A stretch of DNA of 64,000 nucleotides from Bremerella alba (GCF_013618625.1 NZ_JABRWO010000013.1:62001-126000), one strand, 5' to 3'. Numbered from the stretch's first letter, positions 52,474 through 62,325 are shown. The notes: a model not told the origin generated them from the letters alone. Made by a program: numbers and translations.

Positions 52474-54744
52474 ATGAAAACCACCACCTCCGCCATCTTG
52501 GCGTTGCTTGTCTGTCTCTGCACTTCCTCTCTATTGGCTGGCGATCTTCTCGTCGAAGCGGAAAGCTTTACCAACCACGGTGGGTGGAAGCTCGATACCC
52601 AATTCATCAACGAGATGGGTTCGCCGTATTTGTTGGCTCACGGCCTTGGTAAACCAGTGGACGAAGCCAAAACAGAAATCACCTTTCCTGAAACCGGCCG
52701 CTACCGCGTGTTCGTTCGCACTAAAGACTGGGTTGGTCAATGGGATGCGCCTGGCTCGCCTGGCAAGTTTCAAGTCGCGATCGATGGTAAGCCGCTAGAA
52801 GAGACCTTTGGTACTGAAAGTGCCGAGTGGTTCTGGCATGACGGGGGTGTGGTCGAGATCGACAAGAAAGACGTCACACTCAGCATCCAAGATCTGACCG
52901 GTTTCGATGGTCGTTGCGATGCGATCTATTTCACGACCAACGTGAACACCACGCCACCTTCCAGTGGAAGCCAATTGGCAAAGTGGCGTAAAGACCAGCT
53001 CGGCATTACCGAAGATGTGAAGACCGAAGGCCCCTACGACCTGGTCGTGATCGGTGGCGGCTATTCCGGAATGGGTGCTGCGATCAGTGCCGCTCGCATG
53101 GGCTGCAAAGTTGCGTTGATCCAGAACCGCCCGGTACTCGGCGGAAATGGAAGTAGCGAAGTTCGCGTTTGGGCGATGGGCAACATCCGTCGCGGTAAGT
53201 ACCCGCGTATCGGTGAGATTGTCGACGAGTTCGCCGACAAAGCAACCAAGTCGCCGGGCACCTACGAGGAATTCGAGGATCAGAAGAAAGAAAAGCTGGT
53301 TCGCGCCGAGCCGAACATCGATTTATTCCTCAATCACCATGCAAACGATCTCGAAATGCAGGATGGTAAAATTGCATCCATCACGGCGTTCGATACCCGC
53401 ACCAGCCAGGTTCGCAAGTTTGAAGGAAGCATGTTCTGCGATGCTACCGGTCACGGCACGATCGGAGCTTTATCGGGTGCCCTGTACGATCAAACCGACA
53501 AGGGCCGCATGGGCATGAGCAACATGTGGCGTTGGGACGAAGCCGACCAGGAAGCGACCTTCCCCGAAACTCCGTGGGCTTTGGATCTGACGATGAAGGA
53601 CTTCCCTTACCCTCGCGACCATCACGGTCAGTGGTTCTGGGAAAGCGGTTTCGATCTTGACCCAATCCAAGGTGCCGAGGCAATTCGCGACTGGAATCTA
53701 CGTGCTGTCTATGGTGCGTTCAACGCGATGAAGAACCGAGACGGGGCCTCGAAGCATAAGAATGCCGAGCTAACCTGGCTGGCTTATGTCGGCGGTCCGC
53801 GTGAGTCTCGCCGCTTGATTGGTGACGTAATTTTGACCGAGGATGATATTGTCGCGAAGCGAGACTTCAAAGATGGCTGCGTGCCGAGTACCTGGTCGAT
53901 CGACCTGCACTATCCTAAGAAAGAGTTCGCCGACAAATTCCCCGAGAACCCGTTCATCTCGATCGCGGTGCACGATCGTCGTGTCGATCGATCGTACGGC
54001 TATCCTGTCCCTTACCGCTGTTTCTACTCGAAGAACGTCCCCAATCTGTTCATGGCCGGCCGCTGCATCAGCGTTACCCACGAAGCTCTGGGAACCGTAC
54101 GCGTTATGAAAACCTGCGGCATGATGGGCGAAGTTGTCGGCAAGGCCGCTTCCCTCTGCAAGATCTACGACTGCACGCCGCGTCAGGTCTACGAAGAACA
54201 CTGGGACGAAATGGACCAACTGCTTAACCTGCCCGGTCAGGCTCGTCGTGAGACCGTCGAGGCTGAGATTGAAATGCCCACCACCCTTTTGCCTGCTTCC
54301 CCATACGGTCCGCCTTCGGGACTAAACCCAACGAAGCTAACCGGGATCGTGATCGATGACCGGCAAGCCGAGAAGATCGGCAAGTGGAGCGAAGGGACTG
54401 GCCTGAAGGGCTACGTGAATCACGGCTATCTATACTCGGGCGAAAAAGGGGCCAAGGTTCGTTTCCCCATCAAGCTCGAGAAGCCTGGCAAGTACGAAGT
54501 TCGCTACGCCTATCAGCCGCACGAAAATCGAAGTGCCAAAGCAAATGTCACCGTAGGGCTCGATTCGTCGCGTGAAACGAAGACCATCAACATGCAGGAA
54601 AAGCCGCCGATTGACGGAGGCTTTACCTCACTTGGTGTCTTCACAATCACACCGGGTGAAGAGTCGTACGTGGAAGTCGAAAGCGATGGCAACGGAAACA
54701 TCCATGCCGATGCGATCCAGTTGATTCCCGTCGCTGGGAAGTAA
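52474..54744 (+). CDS. Exported FAD-dependent oxidoreductase with N-terminal beta-sandwich and golvesin-like C-terminal domain
   Basis: 756 residues with a signal peptide (about 1-22). Residues 23-155 look like a carbohydrate-binding beta-sandwich (LVEAESFTNHGGWKLDTQFI, GRYRVFVRTKDWVGQW). The FAD domain starts at about 188 with VVIGGGYSGMGAAISAARMG (complete GXGXXG), then LGGNGSSEVRVWAMG and the conserved FMAGRCISVTHEALGTVRVMKTCGMMGEV near the C-terminal end of the oxidoreductase part. From about 618 a golvesin-type domain follows, homologous to that of the gene at 27252. It is followed after 9 bp by the NosR-like gene, so electrons from the flavin may pass to that membrane protein; this coupling is inference. 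Confidence 0.9.
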   Translation: MKTTTSAILALLVCLCTSSLLAGDLLVEAESFTNHGGWKLDTQFINEMGSPYLLAHGLGKPVDEAKTEITFPETGRYRVFVRTKDWVGQWDAPGSPGKFQVAIDGKPLEETFGTESAEWFWHDGGVVEIDKKDVTLSIQDLTGFDGRCDAIYFTTNVNTTPPSSGSQLAKWRKDQLGITEDVKTEGPYDLVVIGGGYSGMGAAISAARMGCKVALIQNRPVLGGNGSSEVRVWAMGNIRRGKYPRIGEIVDEFADKATKSPGTYEEFEDQKKEKLVRAEPNIDLFLNHHANDLEMQDGKIASITAFDTRTSQVRKFEGSMFCDATGHGTIGALSGALYDQTDKGRMGMSNMWRWDEADQEATFPETPWALDLTMKDFPYPRDHHGQWFWESGFDLDPIQGAEAIRDWNLRAVYGAFNAMKNRDGASKHKNAELTWLAYVGGPRESRRLIGDVILTEDDIVAKRDFKDGCVPSTWSIDLHYPKKEFADKFPENPFISIAVHDRRVDRSYGYPVPYRCFYSKNVPNLFMAGRCISVTHEALGTVRVMKTCGMMGEVVGKAASLCKIYDCTPRQVYEEHWDEMDQLLNLPGQARRETVEAEIEMPTTLLPASPYGPPSGLNPTKLTGIVIDDRQAEKIGKWSEGTGLKGYVNHGYLYSGEKGAKVRFPIKLEKPGKYEVRYAYQPHENRSAKANVTVGLDSSRETKTINMQEKPPIDGGFTSLGVFTITPGEESYVEVESDGNGNIHADAIQLIPVAGK

Positions 54745-54753
54745 TCCACTTCG

Positions 54754-56484
54754 ATGACGGAAGATGCCCAGACAGCCAACGTTCCACCAAAGAAACGCAG
54801 GTCACTCGGCCTGCGTTTCCTTCTACATGGATATCGGTTCGCCCTGATCGCAGCGATTGCGGTACTGATTCGAGTTCACAGTCAAAGCGAAAGCCGGGCC
54901 GCTTTAGATCCTGTGGAAATCTCGTTGGGCAAAGTCCAAGAATTCCTTCCGGCAGCGGCCTCCTTAGTGGCTGCTGCGGACCGAGATGGAGCCTACATTC
55001 AAAACGACGATGGCAAACGCATCGGCTGGGTCGTCACGACCTTTCCCACCGCCAGTAACATTATTGGCTTCTCAGGCCCGACCAATTCATTGATTGTTGT
55101 TGATGCCGACAACACAATCCGTGGCACCGAAATCCTTTCCAGTCAGGATACGCCAGAACATCTTACGGCCGTTCGCAAAGCGACTTGGTTTCTAGAGCAG
55201 TTCGCAGGAAAGTCTCCCCAAGACCTCGGGGGCCAATCGAAACTCGACGCCGTTTCCGGTGCCACGCTTACAAGCTTGGCCGTCATTGAATCGGTGACCA
55301 AGACGCTCGGTAGCGATCCTCCTAACTATCGCTTTCCGGATGAGGTCACGCTCGAGGAAGTGGCCGAGATCCTACCCGAAGCGCAAGACCTGATCGCCCG
55401 ATCGTCGCCGCGCGGCTGGCTCGACGTGCTCGATAGCAGCGGCAAGATCATCGGAACCGTCTGGAGAACGAGCCCCCAGGCCGATCAGTACATCGGTTAT
55501 CAAGGGCCCTCCGATGTTTTAGTGGTCATGGATACCGAAGAAACGCTGAAAGCGGTCGCCTTGCGCGAAAGCTACGACAACGATCCTTACGTGCGCTACG
55601 TTCGCGAAGACTGGGCCTTTCCTGAATATTTGGCCGGCTACGATCTCGACCAGCTTGCCAAGTTTGATATCCAGGCAGCGGAAATCGAAGGGGTTTCCGG
55701 GGCGACCATGACCAGCCAATCAGCGACCCAAGCTGTGGGTATCGCGGCCGACGCCTACCGGCGTGAGATGCAAGCCGAACAGAAGCCAGCATTGGCCCAG
55801 GTGCCCATCACATTCAGCTGGCGCGACATCGCCACGCTGGGGGTAATTGCCGCCGCCTTAGCAATCGCATTCACTAACTTACGTGGCAAGAAGTGGGTGC
55901 AGTTCGGCTTTGGGTTCATTGTGATTGCGTACCTTGGCTTCTTTGCGGGGGACATTCTGTCGATGGCGTTGTTGGTGGGCTGGGCCAGTCATCCCGTTCC
56001 CTGGCAGAAGTGTATCGGCCTGTTTGCCGTGGCAATCGCTGCGTTTGCGGTCCCGTTATTCAGCAAACGGCAGGTCTATTGCAATCATCTATGTCCACAT
56101 GGTGCCGCCCAGATGATGATCCTCCGGTTCTCGAAGTGGCATTGGAAGATTCCTAAAAAGCTGCGTCTCTTACTTTCCGCGGTGCCTGCCGTGTTGCTGG
56201 CGATTGGCATTCTGATTGCTTTTTCCATGGTTGATGGCAACCTGGCCGCATTAGAGCCGTTCGATGCGTATGTGCCTACCATTTCAGGCTGGGCCTCTCT
56301 CTCGATCGCCATTGGTGGGCTCATTTTCTCGGCATTCGTCCCGATGGGCTTCTGCCGGTACGCCTGCCCAACGGGCGCCGTTATTTCTCACGTTCGCTGG
56401 AATGCCTCGAGCGACCAGTGGAGCATTCGCGACAGCGTCGCCACTCTTTTGATGGGTTTGGCCGTGATTTGTTTTTGGCTGTAG
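54754..56484 (+). CDS. NosR/RnfG-like membrane flavoprotein with two FMN-binding domains and CxxxCP motifs
   Basis: 576 residues. After one N-terminal helix come two tandem FMN-binding domains, each ending in the covalent-FMN threonine motif: DAVSGATLTS (S168-T171) and EGVSGATMTS (about 314-318). Membrane helices follow from about 357, with CNHLCPHGAAQ (Cys443, Cys447) and CRYACPTGAV (Cys534, Cys538) on membrane segments, as in NosR, NirI and NapH. The C-terminal 4Fe-4S ferredoxin domain of NosR is missing; the protein ends after a short helix. It starts 9 bp after the FAD oxidoreductase stop, so the two form an operon. It would conduct electrons between quinone, FMN and the periplasm; direction unknown. 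Confidence 0.88.
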   Translation: MTEDAQTANVPPKKRRSLGLRFLLHGYRFALIAAIAVLIRVHSQSESRAALDPVEISLGKVQEFLPAAASLVAAADRDGAYIQNDDGKRIGWVVTTFPTASNIIGFSGPTNSLIVVDADNTIRGTEILSSQDTPEHLTAVRKATWFLEQFAGKSPQDLGGQSKLDAVSGATLTSLAVIESVTKTLGSDPPNYRFPDEVTLEEVAEILPEAQDLIARSSPRGWLDVLDSSGKIIGTVWRTSPQADQYIGYQGPSDVLVVMDTEETLKAVALRESYDNDPYVRYVREDWAFPEYLAGYDLDQLAKFDIQAAEIEGVSGATMTSQSATQAVGIAADAYRREMQAEQKPALAQVPITFSWRDIATLGVIAAALAIAFTNLRGKKWVQFGFGFIVIAYLGFFAGDILSMALLVGWASHPVPWQKCIGLFAVAIAAFAVPLFSKRQVYCNHLCPHGAAQMMILRFSKWHWKIPKKLRLLLSAVPAVLLAIGILIAFSMVDGNLAALEPFDAYVPTISGWASLSIAIGGLIFSAFVPMGFCRYACPTGAVISHVRWNASSDQWSIRDSVATLLMGLAVICFWL

Positions 56485-56609
56485 AGCCCTTTTGAGACAG
56501 GCTCTTGCGCAGTCGTCGAAGTTCGCGGGGTATGCTTCTATAATAAAACACACGCTCCCTGGCACTTCATCTTCTCAGATCAACTTCAAGAACCATAAGC
56601 GGCATTATT

Positions 56610-58424
56610 ATGGACCAGAAACAGATGGGCCCCTATCGCCTGGAAACCATCATTGGCAGTGGTGGCATGGGGACCGTGTATCGTGGCATCGACGAACGAA
56701 CCGGCGACAAGGCTGCGATCAAGATTCTGCCCAGCAACATGTCGCACAACGAGGGGCTGCGCGAGCGTTTTCAACGCGAGATCGAAACGCTGCTGCAGCT
56801 GAAACACCCCAATATTGTGCGGCTCTTCGGGTTTGGCGAAGAAGATGGCGAGCTTTTCTATGCCATGGAACTGGTCGAAGGACGCAGTCTGGCCGAGGTA
56901 ATCGTCAAGACACCGATCAAGCATTGGCGAACTGTCGTCAAATATAGCCTGTCGATCGCAGCTGGCCTTCGTCAGGCACACGACATGGGGATCGTCCATC
57001 GCGATATCAAGCCGGCCAATGTTTTGATTACACGCGATAACAAAGTAAAGATCCTCGACTTCGGGATTGCCCGCCTCTTCGGAGCAACCGGGGTCACGAT
57101 GGCCGGAGGTATCGTCGGCACAGCCGACTACATGGCCCCGGAACAGGCCTTTGGCGAAGGTGTCACCCCCAAGGCCGACCTCTACAGCCTCGGAGCGTTG
57201 ATGTACGCGATGCTCGCGCGGCAGCCTCCCTTTCGCGGCAATACGGTGACCGAAATCCTCGATAAGCTTCGCTATAACGAACCCATTCCGATCGATCGCC
57301 TAGTAGAAGCTTTGCCGAACGATTTGAGCCAGTTGGTGACGCAGCTGCTGGAAAAGAATCCCGAACATCGGGTCCCCACGGCTCGAGCGCTGTGCCGCCG
57401 TTTAGAAGCCCTCTTAGAGCTTCCGGAAGACACCGACTTCGACCTGAACCTGGCCGATCACTCGACCCGAGCCCCATCGGCTCCGGGGGATGATTACCAG
57501 TTGAAAGATAGCGACGAGGTTGCCCCCACACTCGACCCACAATCCCGCAAGCTTGCGGAAGCCCCGACCATGCAGTTATCGGGGGAAGAGGAACCAAGTG
57601 ACCTCAAGCCCAAAAACAAAAGCAGCGCAACGGAAGCTTCGGCGACGATTGTTACCCAGCGGGGAATCCAGGATGAGCCTAAGACCCGCTTCACAACCGT
57701 CGCGGAACAACGTCAGCGAACCTCTGAAGAAGAATCACGTCGCGTAAAAAGTACGGCTTGGATCAACTATATTCAAATCGGTGGCTTGCTCGTCGCGCTG
57801 GGCGTGGTCGTGGCCGTAATGCTCATTGCGCCGCAGAAGCCCGGCGCCGAACAGATTTATGATTCGATCGAAACCAGCGCCAACGAAGGGAATCTCGCGG
57901 AAGTCTCCGAGCAGATGGACGACTTCCTGGAACGATTCCCCGAAGACCCACGGTCCGAGTATGTCGCCCAACTCAAAGAAGAATTGAATCTCCGGCGACA
58001 AGAGAATCGCTATCGCCTGGCTGCCGCCATCGGACGGGGCAACCAAGGTCTGCATCCCGTCGAGCAGATTTATCTCGATGCAATGAAAACCAACGAATTC
58101 GATCCAATAGCTGCACGCGACAAATTGCAGGGACTGATCTTGGCATTTGGTCCCGCCCAGACGCAGCAAGGCGATATCGCACGCTGTCTGGTTTTAGCCG
58201 AACGACGCCTCAAGCAGTTGAATGCATCCCTGACCAGCCAGAGCAAACAACAAACGGCTTCGATTCGCGAGCGTCTGGAGTACGCCGAGCGAATCGCTGC
58301 CGATGATCCGCAAAAGGCCGAGCGTATTTATCGTGGTGTGATCCAACTGCTTCAAGACGAACCCTGGGGGTTAAATCTCGCAAATGACGCGCAAATGCGG
58401 CTCAACAATCTAGGTTCTCGATAG
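56610..58424 (+). CDS. Membrane-anchored Ser/Thr protein kinase (Pkn type)
   Basis: 604 residues. The kinase domain covers about 8-268: glycine loop IGSGGMGTVYRG, ATP-lysine about K38 in AAIKILP, catalytic loop HRDIKPANVL (Asp132), DFGIARL (150-152) and activation-loop end VGTADYMAPEQA. A juxtamembrane region rich in Pro/Glu/Thr (275-380), a transmembrane helix at about 387-407 and an extracytoplasmic domain of about 195 residues follow; the last shows helical, TPR-like periodicity (YDSIETSANEGNLAEVSEQMDDFLE, ERLEYAERIAADDPQKAERIYRG). Planctomycetes carry many such kinases; the ligand is unknown. No partner phosphatase adjoins. Confidence 0.94.
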   Translation: MDQKQMGPYRLETIIGSGGMGTVYRGIDERTGDKAAIKILPSNMSHNEGLRERFQREIETLLQLKHPNIVRLFGFGEEDGELFYAMELVEGRSLAEVIVKTPIKHWRTVVKYSLSIAAGLRQAHDMGIVHRDIKPANVLITRDNKVKILDFGIARLFGATGVTMAGGIVGTADYMAPEQAFGEGVTPKADLYSLGALMYAMLARQPPFRGNTVTEILDKLRYNEPIPIDRLVEALPNDLSQLVTQLLEKNPEHRVPTARALCRRLEALLELPEDTDFDLNLADHSTRAPSAPGDDYQLKDSDEVAPTLDPQSRKLAEAPTMQLSGEEEPSDLKPKNKSSATEASATIVTQRGIQDEPKTRFTTVAEQRQRTSEEESRRVKSTAWINYIQIGGLLVALGVVVAVMLIAPQKPGAEQIYDSIETSANEGNLAEVSEQMDDFLERFPEDPRSEYVAQLKEELNLRRQENRYRLAAAIGRGNQGLHPVEQIYLDAMKTNEFDPIAARDKLQGLILAFGPAQTQQGDIARCLVLAERRLKQLNASLTSQSKQQTASIRERLEYAERIAADDPQKAERIYRGVIQLLQDEPWGLNLANDAQMRLNNLGSR

Positions 58425-58554
58425 AAAGCGGAAGCCAAATGTGAACCGAGCTACGTTCAATTTCGTGCCTATTGCCGATTGGACTTGCGATGGCTCTGTT
58501 CTATCATGGAATTTACCCGCCAACTTCCTACCTTGACTCACCCTGCCCCCCACC

Positions 58555-60609
58555 ATGGAAACCGCAAAGATGATGCTTCGTTATACGACGCTCTGGCTGC
58601 TTGCTATTTTGGCCGCCCCTGCCTCTGCTGCCGATTGGTATATCGCACCCGATGGAAAAGACGCCGCGGCCGGTACTCAGGATGCGCCATTCGCCACACT
58701 CAACAAGGCCCGCGATGCGATCCGCACCCACAAAAAAGACGAAGCCCACACCGTCTGGGTCGCCGATGGCAATTACACGCTGTCGTCCCCCTTTGTGCTC
58801 ACTGCAGAAGATAGCGGCACGCCAGAGCATCCGATCGTCTACCGAGCAATGAAGGGAGCAGACCCTACCTTCTCCGGCGGAAGCGTCATTACTGACTGGA
58901 AGCAAGAGGGGAACCTCTGGCAGGCAACTCTCCCCACTGAACTTCGCAAACCGCTTCCCGAACAACTGATCGCCGGCCAACAATCGACCACGCTAGCGCG
59001 AGAACCCGATCAAGGGCTATTCACCCTGGTCTCCGTATCGGAAGATGCCCCGGAGAAAGGCCCCGCCAAGCAAACCCTTCGCCTGACTTCAGAAGATTAC
59101 GCAGCGACGCTGGCGAAAGTCACGCCGGAAGAACTTTCTCAGGTTCAGTTTCTGGCGTACCACAAATGGGATAACACGCGTCGCCACCTCGACCAATTAC
59201 TGCCAGAAGAGCATGCCTTGGTGACCTCTGGGCGAAAGATGAAGGGGCACAATCCTCTGAATGAGAAGACCCAGGTCCGCATCGAGAACTACGCCGCCGC
59301 ACTCGATACGCCCGGCGAATGGCACGCTTCCGCCGACGGCCAGATTCGCTATTACCCGCGTGAAGGAGAAAACCCTTCGCAGATGCAAATGATTGTGCCA
59401 CGACTAGAACAGCTCTTGATCGTGCGTGGCAAACCAGAGGCCGGCGAATTGGTTCAGCACGTCGAACTTCGCGGTTTGCGTTTCTTACACGCGCGCTGGA
59501 CAACGCCAAAAGGTGGCTTCGAGCCCAGTCAGGCCGCGTCTCCTATTGAAGCAGCCATTCAGATCGATGGTGCCCGGCATCTGACGATCGCGGACTGCGA
59601 GTTCGGGCACATCGGCATATACGGCGTTTGGTTTCGCCGCGGGTGCCAACATTGCACGCTGGAAAGAAGCTGGATCCACGACACCGGCGCCGGTGGAGTA
59701 CGTATCGGCGAAACGTCCATGCGCCGTGACCCCAAGGAGCAGACCAGCCACATCACTGCGGATAACAATATCCTCAACCACGGCGGACGGATCTTCCCCT
59801 GTGCCGTGGGGCTCTGGATTGGACATAGCCCCGATAACCAAGTCACCCACAATGAAATCGCCGACTACTTTTATTCCGGAATCTCAGTCGGTTGGCGATG
59901 GGGCTACCGCGAGAGCTTTGCCAAACGCAATACGATCGCCAAGAATCATGTCCATCATCTTGGCTACGGCGTGCTGAGCGACATGGGCGGCATCTACACG
60001 CTCGGCCCATCCGAAGGGACCGTCGTTCGCGGAAACATCTTCCACGACATTCACGCCTACAGCTATGGCGGTTGGGGGCTGTACACCGACGAAGGAAGCA
60101 GCGATATCGTGTTCGAGAACAACGTCGTCTATCGCACTAAGACCGGCGGCTTCCATCAACACTACGGCAAAGACAATATTGTTCAAAACAACATCCTGGC
60201 GTTCGCTCAGCTTTATCAACTCAAGGCATCTCGCGTTGAACCGCATCGCTCGTTTGTCTTGCAACGTAACATTGTCTTTTACGATCAAGGGGAACTGCTG
60301 CACGGACAGTGGAGCAAAGTCAAACACGACAGCTCGAACAACTGCTTCTTCGATGCTTCCGGAAGAGATGTCACTTTTGAAGGCAATTCGCTCGAGCAAT
60401 GGCAAGCCCAAGGGCACGAACAGGGCTCGATCGTGGCAGACCCCAAATTTACTGACCCCGAGAATTTCGACTTCACGCTGGCAGAAGACTCACCGGCCCT
60501 TAAGCTGGGCTTCCGCCCCTTCAAGACAGACGATGTCGGCGTGTATGGCGACCAGCAGTGGATCGACAAAGCCAAGAGCTTTCAATATGCCCCGGTTCGC
60601 CCGGAATAG
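58555..60609 (+). CDS. Exported right-handed parallel beta-helix protein (polysaccharide lyase-like)
   Basis: 684 residues. The signal peptide runs to about residue 25 (ILAAPASAADWYIAPDGKDAAAGTQ), followed by the N-terminal DGKDxxxGTxxxPFATLNKARDAIR motif seen in planctomycete pectate-lyase-like proteins. The C-terminal two thirds are a parallel beta-helix with PbH1 repeats (DNNILNHGG, NEIADYFYSGI, NIFHDIHAY, NNVVYRTKTG, NNILAFAQL). It is probably secreted and binds or cleaves polysaccharide; the catalytic residues of a lyase could not be identified. It follows the kinase gene by 130 bp. ATG at 58555 or 58570 are both possible. Confidence 0.88.
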   Translation: METAKMMLRYTTLWLLAILAAPASAADWYIAPDGKDAAAGTQDAPFATLNKARDAIRTHKKDEAHTVWVADGNYTLSSPFVLTAEDSGTPEHPIVYRAMKGADPTFSGGSVITDWKQEGNLWQATLPTELRKPLPEQLIAGQQSTTLAREPDQGLFTLVSVSEDAPEKGPAKQTLRLTSEDYAATLAKVTPEELSQVQFLAYHKWDNTRRHLDQLLPEEHALVTSGRKMKGHNPLNEKTQVRIENYAAALDTPGEWHASADGQIRYYPREGENPSQMQMIVPRLEQLLIVRGKPEAGELVQHVELRGLRFLHARWTTPKGGFEPSQAASPIEAAIQIDGARHLTIADCEFGHIGIYGVWFRRGCQHCTLERSWIHDTGAGGVRIGETSMRRDPKEQTSHITADNNILNHGGRIFPCAVGLWIGHSPDNQVTHNEIADYFYSGISVGWRWGYRESFAKRNTIAKNHVHHLGYGVLSDMGGIYTLGPSEGTVVRGNIFHDIHAYSYGGWGLYTDEGSSDIVFENNVVYRTKTGGFHQHYGKDNIVQNNILAFAQLYQLKASRVEPHRSFVLQRNIVFYDQGELLHGQWSKVKHDSSNNCFFDASGRDVTFEGNSLEQWQAQGHEQGSIVADPKFTDPENFDFTLAEDSPALKLGFRPFKTDDVGVYGDQQWIDKAKSFQYAPVRPE

Positions 60610-60621
60610 AAGAAAACGGAT

Positions 60622-60649
60622 GTGGCCAGTGCGGTTTGACACTGGCCAC
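60622..60649. terminator. Bidirectional intrinsic terminator between convergent genes
   Basis: GTGGCCAGTG and CACTGGCCAC form a perfect ten-pair stem with an 8-base loop. On the plus strand CTTGTTTTCC follows and on the minus strand TCCGTTTTCTTC, so it can end both the beta-helix gene (stop at 60609) and the AhpD-like gene (stop at 60673). Confidence 0.85.
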
Positions 60650-60672
60650 CTTGTTTTCCTGAAAGCGGCTGC

Positions 60673-61221
60673 TTAGGACGATTCGGCGAACAGTTCGACT
60701 TTCGGGAAGTCGACCTCGGTCTCGGCGACGTGATTGAAGAAATTGGTGAAGTAGTTCATCGCAACCAAGCCAACCACTTCGGTGATTTCTTCATCGCCCA
60801 GCCCGGCGGCTTTCGCGGCGTTGAACTGATCGTCGCTGATGAAACCCTTGGTCTCGGAAATGGCGTCCGCAAGATTGATCACCGCCTGAACGGTCGGATC
60901 GGTCGATTCTCCTTGACGGACTTTCAAGGTTTCGTCTTCCGTATACCCAACGGCCTTGCCAACCGCCGTATGCGCCGAAACGCAGTACTGGCAGTGGTTC
61001 GTTTCACCAATCCGCATGGCAACCGCCTCGCGTGCCTTGGCAGGCAACTTGGAATGCGCCATCGCCCCTGAAAAGCCAAGGTACGCTTCTAGAACGGCTG
61101 GCGAATTGGCCATCGAGGCGATGATATTGATGTGCTTGCCGAGCTTCTTTTTGGCAACGTCGAGAAGCTCGCGTTGTTTTCCTTCGGCAGCTTCAAGTGC
61201 AATCGGTTGCAGGCGTGGCAT
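60673..61221 (-). CDS. AhpD/carboxymuconolactone-decarboxylase-family protein
   Basis: 182 residues, all helical. The CxxC-H active site is present in NHCQYCVSAHTAVGKAVG, like the peroxidatic and resolving cysteines of AhpD-like peroxidases, with the conserved REAVAMRIGETNHC helix before it. Probably a cytoplasmic peroxidase-related enzyme acting with a thioredoxin-like donor; donor unknown. GGAGAGA precedes the ATG. It is alone on its strand between a terminator and the DUF4261-like gene 121 bp upstream. Confidence 0.92.
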   Translation of the reverse strand: MPRLQPIALEAAEGKQRELLDVAKKKLGKHINIIASMANSPAVLEAYLGFSGAMAHSKLPAKAREAVAMRIGETNHCQYCVSAHTAVGKAVGYTEDETLKVRQGESTDPTVQAVINLADAISETKGFISDDQFNAAKAAGLGDEEITEVVGLVAMNYFTNFFNHVAETEVDFPKVELFAESS

Positions 61222-61342
61222 GAGGGGTCTCTCCTTGCGTCAGGTTGTCAGTTGTTGACTTAACTGACCTCTTCGATACCGCCGGCATGCGAAGAGTTAC
61301 ACAAGATAAAACCGATTCCCAAGAATTTAGTCCGGTGGTGAT

Positions 61343-62239
61343 CTACTTCACGTAAACCCCGGCCGTAACCGCATACCGTAGGCCAGCACAATAAGGAATT
61401 CCTGGATCGATATCGATCACCTTGCGCGGCGGGCCCAAGATGGCTTCCTCGAAGCGGCACTTCCAAACCTGGCTGGCATTGATACCGGGAAAGGCCTGAC
61501 CGTCTTGCAGTTTGGGGCCATTCTCGAAGACATCCAGGGCCTTCTCGTAAACGATCTGCTGAATCTCACGCCAATCCAAGCCACGGAAGTGACATTGAAA
61601 GTCAGGCCAACCCAACACACCAAGGCCCAGGCTGTCGACAATCATATCGCGCGAATCGTCGTCGCGACGCTCGCCATAGCCAATCACCCGCGAAACACGC
61701 ACATTGAAAGCCCCAGGTGCTTTCCATGGCTTGGCCGCGACCGCATTCAGGCCTTCTACGAACGCCTTCGGCTCGAGAAATTGCTCGGTCGCTTCCCAAT
61801 AAATGGCATCGCAATCTGTGGCTTCAACGACACTCGCTACCAGGAACTGAATCATCTGCAAACGGTCCATTGGGCGCATGTTGGCTGCCGTCTGATCAAG
61901 CACCACAAGTTGATGCTCGCACTCGCCAACAACTCCATCCGCATCGTCCCACAGCCACGACTGCTCGAGAGCTGGCAGGAAAGGAGTCAGGTCGCCTGGA
62001 TATTCGATCTCTTCTTCACGAATACTCCACGTCGCCCCCACCGATTTGCCACCGATATTGGTGACATATTTGGGATGACGGAAATCGAGACGATCGGAAT
62101 CTCGTTTTCCATCGCGGGGCGCAAAGCCTTCGGTCCTCTTTTGCATGTTGTCGAGGACGGCCCCCTTGGGGACGCTTGGTTTCGACTTGTAGAACAATCG
62201 GACGCGGTAGTCGCGCGAGGTCGCGTTGTCTTCGAGCAC
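61343..62239 (-). CDS. DUF4261-like protein of unknown function
   Basis: 298 residues, soluble, no signal or membrane segment. Recognisable parts are LVVLDQTAANMRPMDRLQMIQFLVASVVEATDCDAIYWEATEQFLEP, then VSRVIGYGERRDDDSRDMIVDSLGLGVLGWPDFQCHFRGLD, which resemble DUF4261 proteins, some of which occur in immunity or toxin-related settings; family assignment is from memory of motifs and moderate. The start is GTG with AAGGAG 6 bases upstream. No toxin or effector gene adjoins. Confidence 0.7.
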   Translation of the reverse strand: MLEDNATSRDYRVRLFYKSKPSVPKGAVLDNMQKRTEGFAPRDGKRDSDRLDFRHPKYVTNIGGKSVGATWSIREEEIEYPGDLTPFLPALEQSWLWDDADGVVGECEHQLVVLDQTAANMRPMDRLQMIQFLVASVVEATDCDAIYWEATEQFLEPKAFVEGLNAVAAKPWKAPGAFNVRVSRVIGYGERRDDDSRDMIVDSLGLGVLGWPDFQCHFRGLDWREIQQIVYEKALDVFENGPKLQDGQAFPGINASQVWKCRFEEAILGPPRKVIDIDPGIPYCAGLRYAVTAGVYVK

Positions 62240-62325
62240 GAATTCTCCTTGTGCTTCGTTTCAGCCAAAAAGTGCAGCTAGTAGCCTAGCTGCACTTCAG
62301 TATACTCCGCCAGCGGGCCAAACGC

